A stretch of 64,000 nt of DNA from Arcanobacterium sp. (GCA_022778805.1 JALFSN010000001.1:186001-250000); one strand, 5' to 3'. Shown: positions 17,319-28,844, numbered from the stretch's first letter. Notes: generated by a model not told the origin, from the letters alone. A program made the numbers and translations.

Positions 17319-17810
17319 CTATACCCCTACTGCTTCTTTCACCGAATGCTCCAGAGCGGCCAAAATAGCACGGTCCTCTGCAGAGCGCGCGGACTCCCAT
17401 GGCACTTGTGCAAAGAGCGTGCCGTCAGCTTTTCGCCGCATTTGTGCACTCACGGTTTGCCCTGCAGCTAGCTCAGCAAACTCCTGATACACGATTGAAT
17501 CATCTATCCGCTCCAACATGGCTGCTATAAACGGAGCCGCTTCATCGGGCACCGCCGTAAACGAGAGTGGCTCTCGGTGTTCATCAATAAATGTGAGCCG
17601 CAGCTGAGCACTCTCCCCGCGATACGTGCCGCGAGCAAAATCTACCCAGGGATACGCATGCAGCTCTCCAGTTTCCGGCTCCCACACTCCGCATTCTGCA
17701 AAACCAGCAGCTAACCAGTGCCCATCGGCTGTGCGCGTTATAGCTTGCAGCGTCTTGCCAAAGTGGGCTTGAATCTCTGGCGGTATATCTTTCTTCCGAT
17801 ACTTCTTCAT
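17319..17810 (-). CDS. Conserved hypothetical protein
   Basis: A 163-residue soluble protein without signal peptide or membrane segment. It starts with a basic stretch (MKKYRKKDIPPEIQ) and continues with beta-rich sequence, including GHWLAAGFAECGVWEPETGE and LRLTFIDEHREPLSFT, then a C-terminal helical part with AILAALEHSVKEA. The beta pattern followed by a helix is reminiscent of a PH-like or lipid-binding fold, but this is a guess. Its ATG overlaps the stop of the upstream membrane-protein gene (TGATG), so the two are translationally coupled and probably act together. The gene is not recognised. Confidence 0.65.
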   Translation of the reverse strand: MKKYRKKDIPPEIQAHFGKTLQAITRTADGHWLAAGFAECGVWEPETGELHAYPWVDFARGTYRGESAQLRLTFIDEHREPLSFTAVPDEAAPFIAAMLERIDDSIVYQEFAELAAGQTVSAQMRRKADGTLFAQVPWESARSAEDRAILAALEHSVKEAVGV

Positions 17811-18331
17811 CAGCGCACCTCCAGCGCATCACTCATTGCTGACGACGCCGTACTGCATTCGCCGCCCATTACTCTTACGACACCCGCACTGCTTTCACTA
17901 TTGTCGCTGCCCTGCGCATCACTATTCCCGTATATGCACTCATATGCCAAGACGCTGCACGCCGCAGTCGCCCTTTCTGCGTAACGTGCACCGACAGCTC
18001 TCCCCGCGAAAAAACCACAGATGAGAAGGATCACGCCAAGCAGGGCAGCCACCACGATATTACGGCGTTGAATTTTCCTGATTTTCTCAATATCTTCCTG
18101 CGAGAGACCACCTTTTCTACTCTCGCCACCTTTGCTGCTCTCGCCGCTCGTGCCGACTTCTATTGATTCTGTCAGGTTGGCCTCCAGCGAACGCGCATGA
18201 GCCTGCGGGAGCGCGTCATCAATCATCTTTTTTGCCGTCTCATTCTCACTGAAAGCACTCTCACTGAAGCTAGCGCCTGACTGCGCATTCTCTGCCACTG
18301 CCCACGCTCCTCTTTCACTATCCGTCGTCAC
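17810..18331 (-). CDS. Hypothetical single-pass membrane protein
   Basis: A 173-residue protein with a long hydrophilic, Ser/Glu-rich N-terminal part (1-90, including the near repeat GESSKGGESRKGG), a basic stop-transfer KIRKIQRRN, one transmembrane helix (about 97-118, VVAALLGVILLICGFFAG), and a short extracytoplasmic tail with three cysteines. The likely start is a GTG with only a weak Shine-Dalgarno; an ATG at the MIDDAL position is an alternative. No family is recognised. It forms a two-gene unit with the downstream 163-residue gene. Confidence 0.55.
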   Translation of the reverse strand: MTTDSERGAWAVAENAQSGASFSESAFSENETAKKMIDDALPQAHARSLEANLTESIEVGTSGESSKGGESRKGGLSQEDIEKIRKIQRRNIVVAALLGVILLICGFFAGRAVGARYAERATAACSVLAYECIYGNSDAQGSDNSESSAGVVRVMGGECSTASSAMSDALEVR

Positions 18332-18360
18332 TCCGCCGCTACCCCGCCACCACGTGCCTC

Positions 18361-18486
18361 ATGCATCAGCAGTATCTTCTCGCACTCGCTCTGGCGTTTG
18401 GAAGCGTCATCAGCACTTTCTATGCACGCTGCACATCTAGCTCACATCTAAGCCTAACTGCTGCCCGCATCGGAGAGCTACTGTGA
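18361..18486 (+). CDS. Possible small secreted or membrane peptide (41 aa)
   Basis: An ATG at 18361 opens 41 codons with a hydrophobic signal-like start (MHQQYLLALALAFGSVIST). Its TGA overlaps the GTG of a second small frame. There is no ribosome-binding site better than chance. It lies in the 582-base stretch between the hypothetical membrane protein and mntH; it may be a remnant. Confidence 0.25.
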   Translation: MHQQYLLALALAFGSVISTFYARCTSSSHLSLTAARIGELL

Positions 18487-18626
18487 GCGACGCCGAACAG
18501 ATACCGATAGAAGCGCCTCCAACTATCTCAGTTGTGCGCCCTACAGTCCATGACCTCACCGCTCACAACGCTTGCCCATACAGCGAAATCAATTATCACG
18601 CGATCACTATCCGGCGGCTGGAATAA
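18483..18626 (+). CDS. Possible small protein (47 aa), or gene remnant
   Basis: A GTG overlapping the previous stop (GTGA) opens 47 codons ending TAA, with a plausible amino-acid mix (for example PPTISVVRPTVHDLTAH). Nothing is recognised. Listed because overlapping stop/start pairs are the usual gene spacing in this genome; it may equally be chance or a decayed gene. Confidence 0.2.
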   Translation: MSDAEQIPIEAPPTISVVRPTVHDLTAHNACPYSEINYHAITIRRLE

Positions 18627-18779
18627 GCTCGATGCCAGAACATCTCACCCACAGCGTGGTTACATCAACCACGGCATCGTCGGTGGCTATACGATCGACG
18701 AGAGGTTAATCTCTATCTGGAAATGGCTTCTAGGAGGCAGCAATATAAAAACAAACGGCAGCAATAGAGACGGGACAAG

Positions 18780-18820
18780 CCCACACCGCCTCAAACCAGC
18801 GTGGCTCCAGGCGGTGTGGG
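18780..18820 (+). promoter_or_regulatory. Perfect 12-bp hairpin in the mntH leader
   Basis: CCCACACCGCCT (18780-18791) and AGGCGGTGTGGG (18809-18820) pair perfectly around a 17-base loop, 93 bases before the mntH ATG. It could be an attenuator, a leader RNA element or the end of an upstream transcript. No T tract follows (GCAAAA), which argues against a simple terminator. It does not resemble the yybP-ykoY manganese riboswitch as far as can be judged by eye. The rest of 18627-18913 shows no other structure. Confidence 0.5.
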
Positions 18821-18913
18821 GCAAAACCTGAACCGCACCTCAAACCCGAACGCTCCTCAAGCTCGAACCGCACATCCCAACTCTCAAGCCCAAACGTAGA
18901 ATCAGGAGGAAGA

Positions 18914-20161
18914 ATGAGCACAAGCGGCGATCTTTCCCCGCACGCCCCTAGCCCGAACACCCCGAAAAAACTTATCTCACTCATTGGCCCTGCCTTTGTG
19001 GCAGCTGTGGCGTTTGTCGATCCTGGCAATGTAGCAGCCAATATCTCGGCCGGCGCCCAATACGGATATCTCTTGGTGTGGGTGCTCGTGCTAGCCAACG
19101 TGATGGCCGTCCTCGTGCAGTATCAGAGCGCTAAGCTCGGCATCGTCACGGGAGCATCACTTCCCCAACTCTTGGGAGCACGTCTACCGCGCGTTCCTCG
19201 CCTGCTGTACTGGGCACAAGCAGAAATCGTGGCAGCCGCCACTGACCTCGCCGAAGTGGTCGGCGGAGCTATTGCCCTCAACTTGCTCTTTGATTTGCCG
19301 CTCATCTGGGGCGGCATCGTCATTGGACTGGTTTCGCTTCTCTTGCTCGCCCTACAAAATGAAGGAAAACAGCGCCTGTTTGAAATTCTCGTCATCGGCC
19401 TGCTGCTCATCATCACATTCGGCTTTATCTCCGGTCTTTTCATTGACCCTCCGCACGCTGGGGCGCTAGTAAACGGGCTGGTACCAAAGTTCGCAGATGC
19501 TCAATCGGTGTTGCTTGCCACCTCCATGTTGGGAGCTACTGTGATGCCACATGCGATTTATCTCCACTCGTCACTCGTGAACGACCGCTTTTCTGGTAAA
19601 AACGTGCCTCTCAAGCGCTTACTCCGCGCATCGAAAATTGACGTGACCTGGGCTCTGTTGCTCGCCGGAGCCGTCAATGTCTGTTTACTCCTCGTCGCTG
19701 CCACATCACTCGCTGGAGTACCAGGCACCGACACTATTGACGGCGCCTACCATGCCATCCGAGGTGCTCTTGGCCCCGTGGTTGCCACATTTTTCGCCGT
19801 CGGTCTCTTAGCTTCCGGCTTGGCCTCCACATCTGTGGGAGCATACGCCGGCTCAGAAATCATGAAAGGATTGCTGCACCGAGAATACTCACTCGTGACG
19901 CGCCGAGCTATTACTCTCGCCCCCGCGCTCATCGTCCTCGCTTTAGGCGTAGAACCCTCATGGGCGCTCGTCATTTCCCAAGTAGTGCTCTCTCTCGGAA
20001 TTCCATTTGCGCTTATTCCCCTCATGCTCTGCACTCGCAGTAGGGCAATTATGGGAGACTTCGCGGACTCTTTCGGAATCCAAGTACTCTTTAGCATTGT
20101 GGCTGCACTGGTCATAGCGCTCAACGTGGCCCTGCTGATCATCAGCGGTCTCGGAATGTAA
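18914..20161 (+). CDS. mntH: Nramp-family divalent metal (Mn2+/Fe2+) transporter
   Basis: A 415-residue inner-membrane transporter that brings in Mn(II) or Fe(II) with protons. The metal-binding loops of the Nramp fold are intact: AVAFVDPGNVAANI in helix 1 (D-P-G-N) and GATVMPHAIYLHSS in helix 6 (M-P-H). Eleven or so membrane helices are seen. A strong AGGAGGAAGA precedes the ATG. Regulation by an MntR/DtxR repressor would be usual, but no clear box was found; the long leader carries a 12-bp hairpin instead. No mntR gene is in the window. Confidence 0.96.
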   Translation: MSTSGDLSPHAPSPNTPKKLISLIGPAFVAAVAFVDPGNVAANISAGAQYGYLLVWVLVLANVMAVLVQYQSAKLGIVTGASLPQLLGARLPRVPRLLYWAQAEIVAAATDLAEVVGGAIALNLLFDLPLIWGGIVIGLVSLLLLALQNEGKQRLFEILVIGLLLIITFGFISGLFIDPPHAGALVNGLVPKFADAQSVLLATSMLGATVMPHAIYLHSSLVNDRFSGKNVPLKRLLRASKIDVTWALLLAGAVNVCLLLVAATSLAGVPGTDTIDGAYHAIRGALGPVVATFFAVGLLASGLASTSVGAYAGSEIMKGLLHREYSLVTRRAITLAPALIVLALGVEPSWALVISQVVLSLGIPFALIPLMLCTRSRAIMGDFADSFGIQVLFSIVAALVIALNVALLIISGLGM

Positions 20162-20228
20162 CTACCCCACAAGAATATGGCTACCCAACCGAGCAGCTAG
20201 ATAATCCCACGCTAGTCACCTAAACAAA

Positions 20229-21590
20229 CTAGCTCAGCTGGATAAACCTCCGTAACACAGAGAATCCATCAATCAGACTCTGCACCGGAATACGCTCGTT
20301 GGCCGCGTGAAACATTGAGGGAAAATCAAAGTCTTCTGGAAGATTGACTGGCACAAACCCATAGCCGTCAATCCCTAATTGAGACAAGTGCTTATTATCC
20401 GTCCCAGCTGAGAGCATATACGGCAGCACTATTGCCTCTGGATCCGCTTCGTGAATTGCCTGCTCCATCGCTTCCACAAGCGAGCCACGAGCGGGAGCTT
20501 CAATCGCTGGCACATCTAATAGCGGTTCCAGAGAAACGTCCCCCACTAGTTCTTTGACGCGCTGTTTCACGCTCTCTTCTTCTCCTGGCAAGAATCGAAT
20601 ATCGACGCTCCCTTCAGCACTTCCAGGAACCACATTCACTTTGTATCCTCCACTAGCCTGGGTGGGGTTGGCAGTCGTGTGGGTAGTTGCTTGCACAAAC
20701 GCTTTTGCTGTTCCGAGCGTATCTAGCACTGCCGCAAGAGACTCTGGGGAACTCTCATCAAAGGGAATACGCGCAATCTGCGCCACGTTGGCGAGCAGCG
20801 TACGGACAGTTGGAGTGAGTGTGGTGGGCCATTCTTCCATTCCAAGTGCCGCGAGCGCGCAGGATAATTTCGTGACGGCGTTTTCAGCGTTGTCGAGCGA
20901 TCCGTGGCCCGCCGCCCCGCGAGCGTGCAAGCGGTACCAGATCTGACCCTTTTCAGCGGTCTGAATGAGATACACCCGTTTCCCTTGTATATACGTAGGA
21001 TATCCGCCCACTTCCGAGACAGCCTGCGTGCACCCCTCAAAAAGTTCCGGATAATCACGCACAAGCAGCTGAGCTCCTTCCCACCCGCCTCCTTCTTCAT
21101 CAGCAAAAAAGCAGACAACGAGATCTCTCGGAGGAGCCCAAGAGCAGATAGCCATATCGCGCAGCAGCATCACCATCATGGCGATCATGTCTTTCATATC
21201 GACCGCACCTCGGCCCCAGAGCACACCGTCGATAATCTCCCCACCGAAAGGATCGTGCTCCCATTCAGTCGGGTCGGCCGGAACCACGTCGAGGTGGCCA
21301 TGCAGAATTAAGCCCGGTCGGCTACGGTCTTTTCCTGGCACACGCACAACGATATTGGGCCTGCCCGATACAGGTTCAATCCACTGCGGGCGGTATCCCA
21401 CTTCCTCTAATAGAGACATCACGTAGCGAGCAGCAGGCGTTTCTATCTCACAGACGTGCCTGGAGCTATCGCCGTCATCGCAGATGACTTCATGGCGAGA
21501 AGTGTCCATTCTGATGAGATCGCGAGCAATCCGCACAATCTCGGGATAGTCCGGTTCTGCTGCTGGAGTTACGTTCTCACTGATCATCAT
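20229..21590 (-). CDS. M20-family zinc metallopeptidase
   Basis: A 453-residue M20 peptidase (ArgE/DapE/CPG2 group), probably a dipeptidase or acylase. Zinc ligands and catalytic residues are visible in LILHGHLDVVPADP (His, Asp), GRGAVDMKD (bridging Asp) and FFADEEGGGWEGA (catalytic Glu-Glu). The lid domain lies between about residues 230 and 340. The C-terminal ligand region is around AGTDNKHLSQLG. Two consecutive ATGs follow GGGGGGAAG; the start could be either. It is divergent from glgX across 168 bases and converges on mntH. The substrate is not known. Confidence 0.92.
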   Translation of the reverse strand: MMISENVTPAAEPDYPEIVRIARDLIRMDTSRHEVICDDGDSSRHVCEIETPAARYVMSLLEEVGYRPQWIEPVSGRPNIVVRVPGKDRSRPGLILHGHLDVVPADPTEWEHDPFGGEIIDGVLWGRGAVDMKDMIAMMVMLLRDMAICSWAPPRDLVVCFFADEEGGGWEGAQLLVRDYPELFEGCTQAVSEVGGYPTYIQGKRVYLIQTAEKGQIWYRLHARGAAGHGSLDNAENAVTKLSCALAALGMEEWPTTLTPTVRTLLANVAQIARIPFDESSPESLAAVLDTLGTAKAFVQATTHTTANPTQASGGYKVNVVPGSAEGSVDIRFLPGEEESVKQRVKELVGDVSLEPLLDVPAIEAPARGSLVEAMEQAIHEADPEAIVLPYMLSAGTDNKHLSQLGIDGYGFVPVNLPEDFDFPSMFHAANERIPVQSLIDGFSVLRRFIQLS

Positions 21591-21758
21591 CTTCCCCCCC
21601 TAGCAATTTCTATGCCAGTTTATGCCAGCACACTGTGGATCGTCCTGGGATGCCCATACCCCGCTATCTGGTGCATACAGCCGACCGAGTGGGAATTCCC
21701 ACCCCCTCGAATGCACGTCATATGCACACTGTGCCGGTATTTCTTATACCCTGTGACT

Positions 21759-23984
<2,226 letters not shown>

Positions 23985-24028
23985 GCCTCTCTGCGAGAAT
24001 CCTGCGAGGATCTCTCATGGGAATCCTG

Positions 24029-24079
24029 CAGAGCAATAATAAATCTCGCAGAGCAATAAACAGATAAACAGAGCAATAA
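24029..24079 (+). repeat. Three 11-bp direct repeats at exact 20-bp period before treY
   Basis: CAGAGCAATAA occurs at 24029-24039, 24049-24059 and 24069-24079. The spacing is exactly 20 bp, close to two helical turns, placing copies on the same face of the DNA. Upstream, GAATCCTGC also occurs twice (near 23997 and 24021). The array sits in the 138-base gap between glgX and treY. Confidence 0.85.
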
Positions 24080-24122
24080 TAGTAAAACTGAGCGACACAA
24101 AAGCTGGCAGCACAGAAAAGTT

Positions 24123-26687
24123 GTGAAAGACGCAATGACGACGCATACAAGTGACATTCCCCGAGTCCGCGGCGAGAATCGTACTCACTCGCATATTCCC
24201 GCCACCGGCAGGCATCAACCCGTCACCACGTACCGGCTGCAGATGGGGCCACAGTTCACCTTCGCGCAAGCTCAAGAGGTGATTCCTTATCTGGTGCAGC
24301 TCGGCGTCACCGATGTGTATCTCTCGCCAATTTTGCAGGCAGCGCCTGGCTCGACGCACGGCTATGACGTGGTCGATCACGCCCATATTTCCGCTCAGAT
24401 GGGCGGGCGCGCAGGATTTGAAAACTTTTCACGTGCAGCTCACGAAGCTGGTCTGCACGTCGTGGTGGACGTCGTCCCCAATCATATGGCCGTCCCTACC
24501 CCGCTCTTTCACAATAAAGCCCTGTGGTCAGTGCTGCGCGATGGAGCTGAGAGCGACTATGCCGGCTGGTTTGATTTAGATCTCACGGCTGCCGGTGACG
24601 GCGTGCTCATGCCGGTGCTGGCAGATCGCATTGGCACAGTGCTGGCTCGGGCAGAGATCACGCTCGATTCTATGGTGGTGCCAGGTTTTGAATCTGACGG
24701 CGAAAGCCCCGTCTTACGCTATTTTGACCACGTTTTTCCGGTGCGCGCTGGCACCGAGCATCTCCCGCTGGCCGAGCTCGTCGATCAGCAATTTTATCGG
24801 CTGGCCTATTGGCGCATTGCCAATGAGGAGCTCAACTATCGCCGTTTCTTTGACGTCGATACGCTGGTGGCTATCCGTGTGGAAGATGATACCGTCTTTG
24901 CCCGCTCTCATGCACTGCTGTTAGAGCTCTACCACGCTGGCCTGATTGACGGTTTCCGTATTGATCACCCTGATGGCCTCGCTAACCCGCGCGAGTATCT
25001 GCGCAAATTGCACGCCGCGACTGACGGCGCCTGGATTGTGGCAGAGAAAATTCTTGAGGGCGATGAGCGGCTGCCCTCCGATTGGCCGTGCGCAGGCACC
25101 ACTGGGTACGATTCGCTGCGTCGTATCCAGGGAGTTTTTACAGACCCCAGCGGACTTGCACAGCTCACTCAGCACTATATGGAGCTCTCAGGTGCGCTCA
25201 CGAGCGTGAGCAGCACCCAGATACAGGCGAAAAACGATATTATCAGCACGTTGCTGTACAGTGAGATTGATCGGCTCTCCACTCTCGTGGCCGATATTTG
25301 CCACCGCGATGTGCGCCTGCGTGATCACACGTTCCGCGCCATTCGGCAGGTTATCGCACAGCTGGCGATCCATATGGATCGCTATCGGGCATACGTCGTA
25401 CCTGGGGAGACGGCTCCCGCCACGCAAGAAGCGGTACTGCGTGGCGCGCAAGAACGCGCACAGCTCACACTCGAACCCGAGCTTCACGATACGCTGGCGC
25501 TCGTCGTCGATCTTTTCCTCGGAAAAGAAGTAGGCTCTGCCGGACGCACCTACGAAGCTGATCGCGCAGCTGCCATTATCCGCTTCCAGCAGCTCACCGG
25601 CCCTGTGATGGCGAAAGGAGTGGAAGACACTACCTTCTACCGCTACACGGCACTAACGTCTGCCAACGAAGTTGGAGCTGGCCCCGAGTATTTCACCTAT
25701 ACACCCGACGAGTTCCACGCGTGGGAAGAGATGATGCACAATGCCTGGCCGGCGTCGATGAATACTCTCACCACGCATGACACAAAGCGCAGCGAAGATG
25801 TACGTGCCCGCATCGCCGTGCTCGCCGAATATCCTCAGCAGTGGTATCAGCTCCTTTCCCGTCTGCGCCCTGCTGTAGCTCCACAGCGCCCCAGCGATCT
25901 CGATGGCAGCATCGAAATGTTGCTGTGGCAAACTCTGATAGGCACGTGGGATGACGACGGACCGATCGAATGTGATCGGCTGAAAGAGTATTTATTGAAA
26001 GCAGGGCGTGAGCAAAAAGTGTGGACGTCCTGGACGCAGCCCAACGAACATGCTGAACAGGCACTGATAGACTACGCTCAAGCCATTCTTGAAAATGAGC
26101 AATGCCGAGCCGAACTGGCACAATTCCATCAGCACACATCGTCGGCAGCGCGCACCATCATTCTGGGGCAGAAAGTGCTGGAGATGGCGATGGTCGGAGT
26201 CCCCGATATCTATCAAGGCGAAGAATTTCCGCGCACCTGGCTCGTCGATCCCGACAACCGCACGCCCGTCGATTTTACTCCGCTGCGAGAAGCGGCACGC
26301 CTGAGTGCCGAGGGGAATTTCCCCGATCATTCTCTCGCCCAGGAGAAATGGTGGATTACTTTGCAGATGGCTCATCTGCGGCTGCGGCACCCCTACATGG
26401 CAGGAGCGGAATCTGCTTATGAGCCGCTGCCCGTGACGACGGGGCACGTCTTAGCTTTTGCTCGCACCGATGGCACATCCCCACAGGTGCTCGCCGTCAT
26501 CTCCCGCCTGTCTGGCTCATTCAATACGGGAGTAGTCAATACGGCAGAGCAATCTGTGGTGCTTCCAGAGGGCACGTGGCGCAATGTTTTCACCGATGCA
26601 ATATTCGATGGAGGTGCTCACGGGGTAGCTGACATACTCGGGCGTTTTCCTGCTGCCGCCTTAGAGCGAGTGACGACGATAGAGTGA
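24123..26687 (+). CDS. treY: Maltooligosyl trehalose synthase
   Basis: TreY (854 residues) rearranges the reducing-end alpha-1,4 bond of malto-oligosaccharides into the alpha,alpha-1,1 bond of trehalose. Features are TTYRLQMGPQFTFAQA, DVYLSPILQAAPGSTHGYDVVD, DVVPNHMAV, the catalytic Asp in GFRIDHPDGLANP, the Glu in WIVAEKILEGDERLP, TLTTHDTKRSEDVRAR and PDIYQGEEFPRTWLVDPDNR. The start is GTG at 24123 or ATG at 24135. It lies between glgX and treZ; together they make trehalose from glycogen. The third enzyme set of the route is complete in this window. Confidence 0.96.
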   Translation: MKDAMTTHTSDIPRVRGENRTHSHIPATGRHQPVTTYRLQMGPQFTFAQAQEVIPYLVQLGVTDVYLSPILQAAPGSTHGYDVVDHAHISAQMGGRAGFENFSRAAHEAGLHVVVDVVPNHMAVPTPLFHNKALWSVLRDGAESDYAGWFDLDLTAAGDGVLMPVLADRIGTVLARAEITLDSMVVPGFESDGESPVLRYFDHVFPVRAGTEHLPLAELVDQQFYRLAYWRIANEELNYRRFFDVDTLVAIRVEDDTVFARSHALLLELYHAGLIDGFRIDHPDGLANPREYLRKLHAATDGAWIVAEKILEGDERLPSDWPCAGTTGYDSLRRIQGVFTDPSGLAQLTQHYMELSGALTSVSSTQIQAKNDIISTLLYSEIDRLSTLVADICHRDVRLRDHTFRAIRQVIAQLAIHMDRYRAYVVPGETAPATQEAVLRGAQERAQLTLEPELHDTLALVVDLFLGKEVGSAGRTYEADRAAAIIRFQQLTGPVMAKGVEDTTFYRYTALTSANEVGAGPEYFTYTPDEFHAWEEMMHNAWPASMNTLTTHDTKRSEDVRARIAVLAEYPQQWYQLLSRLRPAVAPQRPSDLDGSIEMLLWQTLIGTWDDDGPIECDRLKEYLLKAGREQKVWTSWTQPNEHAEQALIDYAQAILENEQCRAELAQFHQHTSSAARTIILGQKVLEMAMVGVPDIYQGEEFPRTWLVDPDNRTPVDFTPLREAARLSAEGNFPDHSLAQEKWWITLQMAHLRLRHPYMAGAESAYEPLPVTTGHVLAFARTDGTSPQVLAVISRLSGSFNTGVVNTAEQSVVLPEGTWRNVFTDAIFDGGAHGVADILGRFPAAALERVTTIE

Positions 26688-26768
26688 CCAGCCACAGTGC
26701 TGCAGGCTGATGAGCTGAAGAGATGCAAAGATCAGAAGCGATACTAGAGAGGCCGAAAAGAGACAGAA

Positions 26769-26800
26769 CTGCAGAAAGATGATGCAGAGCTGTAGAAAGA
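26769..26800 (+). repeat. Near-perfect 11-bp direct repeat before treZ
   Basis: CTGCAGAAAGA (26769-26779) and CTGTAGAAAGA (26790-26800) are 21 bp apart in a purine-rich 187-base gap between treY and treZ. They could be a regulatory site or chance in a biased sequence. Confidence 0.4.
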
Positions 26801-26874
26801 CGGAAAAGGATACTGAGAGCACAGCACTAGATCACCGCATGAGAGAGCAAGACGCACTAGAGAAAGAACGTATA

Positions 26875-28833
26875 ATGACGCATATAAAAGTGTGGGCGCC
26901 ACGCTGTGAACACGTAGAGCTGCGCCTCGAACCGCAGGGCACTATCCTCCCGATGGAGCGCGATGCGGCTGACCCATCGGTTTTTGTCCTCCCTAGTGAG
27001 CTACCTGCCGGCCAGCGCTACTTTTTGCTACCTGATGGCGCGGCGCCCGTGCCGGATCCGCGATCTCGCCGCCAACCGGAGGGGATTCACGGGCCGAGCG
27101 AGATAGTCGATCCCAACTTGTTCCACTGGCGTGATGCCCAGTGGTTTGCTCAGACTGAATCGCCCTACCCCAACCAGTCCACCCAGCTTGGCCAGCCCGC
27201 TGCCTCCGACGTCATCTATGAGCTACACGTCGGTACTTTTTCAGAGCACGGCACATTTCAAGGAGCCACGGAGCACTTCGATCATCTGGCTGATTTAGGC
27301 GTTGGCACTATTGAGCTGCTCCCGATCAGCCCCATGCCAGGCACGCGCGGCTGGGGATATGATGGCGTCTCGCTCATGGCTCCTTACGAACAGTACGGCG
27401 GGCCAGAGGGGCTAGTGGAACTGGTGAATGCTGCCCATGAGCGCGGCATGGCCGTCTGTCTTGACGTCGTCTTTAATCACTTCGGCCCCGATGGCAACTA
27501 CACAGCACTGTTTGGCAACTACACGACGTCAGCTCATCACACCCCGTGGGGAGAAGCCCTCAATCTCGATGGCACTGGCAAGGAGCATGTGCGCGCTTTT
27601 ATTATCGACGCATTAGAGCAGTGGGTGCGCGATTATCACATCGACGCTTTTCGCCTCGACGCCGTAGACTGGCTGATTGATCATTCGCATCCGCATATCC
27701 TCGCTGAAATTTCTGATCGTTTGCACGCCCTTGGCCACGAACGCGGGCGCGATATCACCCTCATTGCAGAGTCTGATGCCAATACTGTGGCCATGACGAG
27801 CCCCACTGCCGCAGCGACTCTAGACAATCCAGCTGCGTCCAATATGACAGCGTCAGATATTTCAGCCACGACGCCAGTGACGTCCGTGACTGCCGCAGCA
27901 GCCGCAGTAGCCCCAGCGGCCACGGGCAGTGCGAAAACAGCACTGAGCAGCCCAGATAACTCTGGCCTGGGCATGGATATGCAGTGGGTGGACGACGTAC
28001 ACCACGCTCTGCACGTGTGGCTCACCGGCGAACGCAACGCCTACTACAGTGAATACACCGATGCACACGCACTGAGTACGACGCTTGCCCGCGGCTTTTG
28101 GCATGACGGCGTGTGGGATGAATTTCTAGGACGCCGCCGCGGCACGCCGGTACCACCTGGACTCGATGGACGCCGATTCGTTGTCTTTGATGAAAACCAC
28201 GATCAAGTGGGTAATAGATTACTGGGAGATCGCCCATCAGCCAAGCTCAGTTTAGGGCAACTGGCAGTGTCACGATCCCTCATTTTGCTCTCACACTTTA
28301 CTCCAATGCTTTTTATGGGCGAAGAGTGGGCCACGCGCACTCCGTTCCCATATTTCTGCGATCATGGGCCAGAAATAGGTGCGACCATCGCCAGTGGGCG
28401 GGCGCAAGAATTCGCCACGTGGGATTTAGAAGCGGCCTATGGCACTCCCGTGCCCCCTATTCCAGACCCGCAAGCCGAGCAGACGTTTGCCAGTGCCCGT
28501 GTGGATTGGGCTGAACTCACATCTCCTGCCCACCAACGCTTTTTCGCTTTTGTTCGGGACCTCATAGCACTGCGCCGTAGTGATCCACATTTTTCCAACA
28601 CAGATCGCTCCCACACGCAGATACATATCGAGGCCGAGGGAGGCTGGATGCAGCGTGGTGAGGGACTCGTCGTCTTCAACAAAGCTGAGCGAGACAATCG
28701 CGTAGCAGCTCCCCTTGAAACACGGCATCTAGCTCTAGCGTGGGGAGATGTACACGTGGATACGACGAGTGTAGCTTTCGCTGGCTCCGGCGTGGCTATC
28801 TTCACTCGAAATGGCACTTTTCGGCGTGCCTAA
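26875..28833 (+). CDS. treZ: Malto-oligosyltrehalose trehalohydrolase
   Basis: TreZ (652 residues) hydrolyses maltooligosyl trehalose to free trehalose. A CBM48-like N-terminus (KVWAPRCEHVELRLEP) leads to the GH13 barrel: YELHVGTFSEHGTF, DVVFNHFGPDGNY, the nucleophile in FRLDAVDWLIDHS, the acid/base Glu in LIAESD, and FDENHDQVGNR. After LIAESD an Ala/Thr/Ser-rich insertion of about 55 residues (27796-27963) interrupts the domain before QWVDDVHHALHVWL. A longer frame opens at 26779, but ATG 26875 matches the family start. It completes glgX-treY-treZ. Confidence 0.95.
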   Translation: MTHIKVWAPRCEHVELRLEPQGTILPMERDAADPSVFVLPSELPAGQRYFLLPDGAAPVPDPRSRRQPEGIHGPSEIVDPNLFHWRDAQWFAQTESPYPNQSTQLGQPAASDVIYELHVGTFSEHGTFQGATEHFDHLADLGVGTIELLPISPMPGTRGWGYDGVSLMAPYEQYGGPEGLVELVNAAHERGMAVCLDVVFNHFGPDGNYTALFGNYTTSAHHTPWGEALNLDGTGKEHVRAFIIDALEQWVRDYHIDAFRLDAVDWLIDHSHPHILAEISDRLHALGHERGRDITLIAESDANTVAMTSPTAAATLDNPAASNMTASDISATTPVTSVTAAAAAVAPAATGSAKTALSSPDNSGLGMDMQWVDDVHHALHVWLTGERNAYYSEYTDAHALSTTLARGFWHDGVWDEFLGRRRGTPVPPGLDGRRFVVFDENHDQVGNRLLGDRPSAKLSLGQLAVSRSLILLSHFTPMLFMGEEWATRTPFPYFCDHGPEIGATIASGRAQEFATWDLEAAYGTPVPPIPDPQAEQTFASARVDWAELTSPAHQRFFAFVRDLIALRRSDPHFSNTDRSHTQIHIEAEGGWMQRGEGLVVFNKAERDNRVAAPLETRHLALAWGDVHVDTTSVAFAGSGVAIFTRNGTFRRA

Positions 28834-28844
28834 GCGGTAAACAT

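Noticed and set aside
21456..21758. 101-codon N-terminal extension of glgX
   Set aside because: It overlaps the 5' end of the divergent M20 peptidase gene and lacks GlgX-like sequence; the ATG at 21759 matches the family start.
28740..28844. Extended N-terminus of the DUF3000 protein
   Set aside because: It overlaps the end of treZ in another frame; the ATG at 28845 gives the family start.
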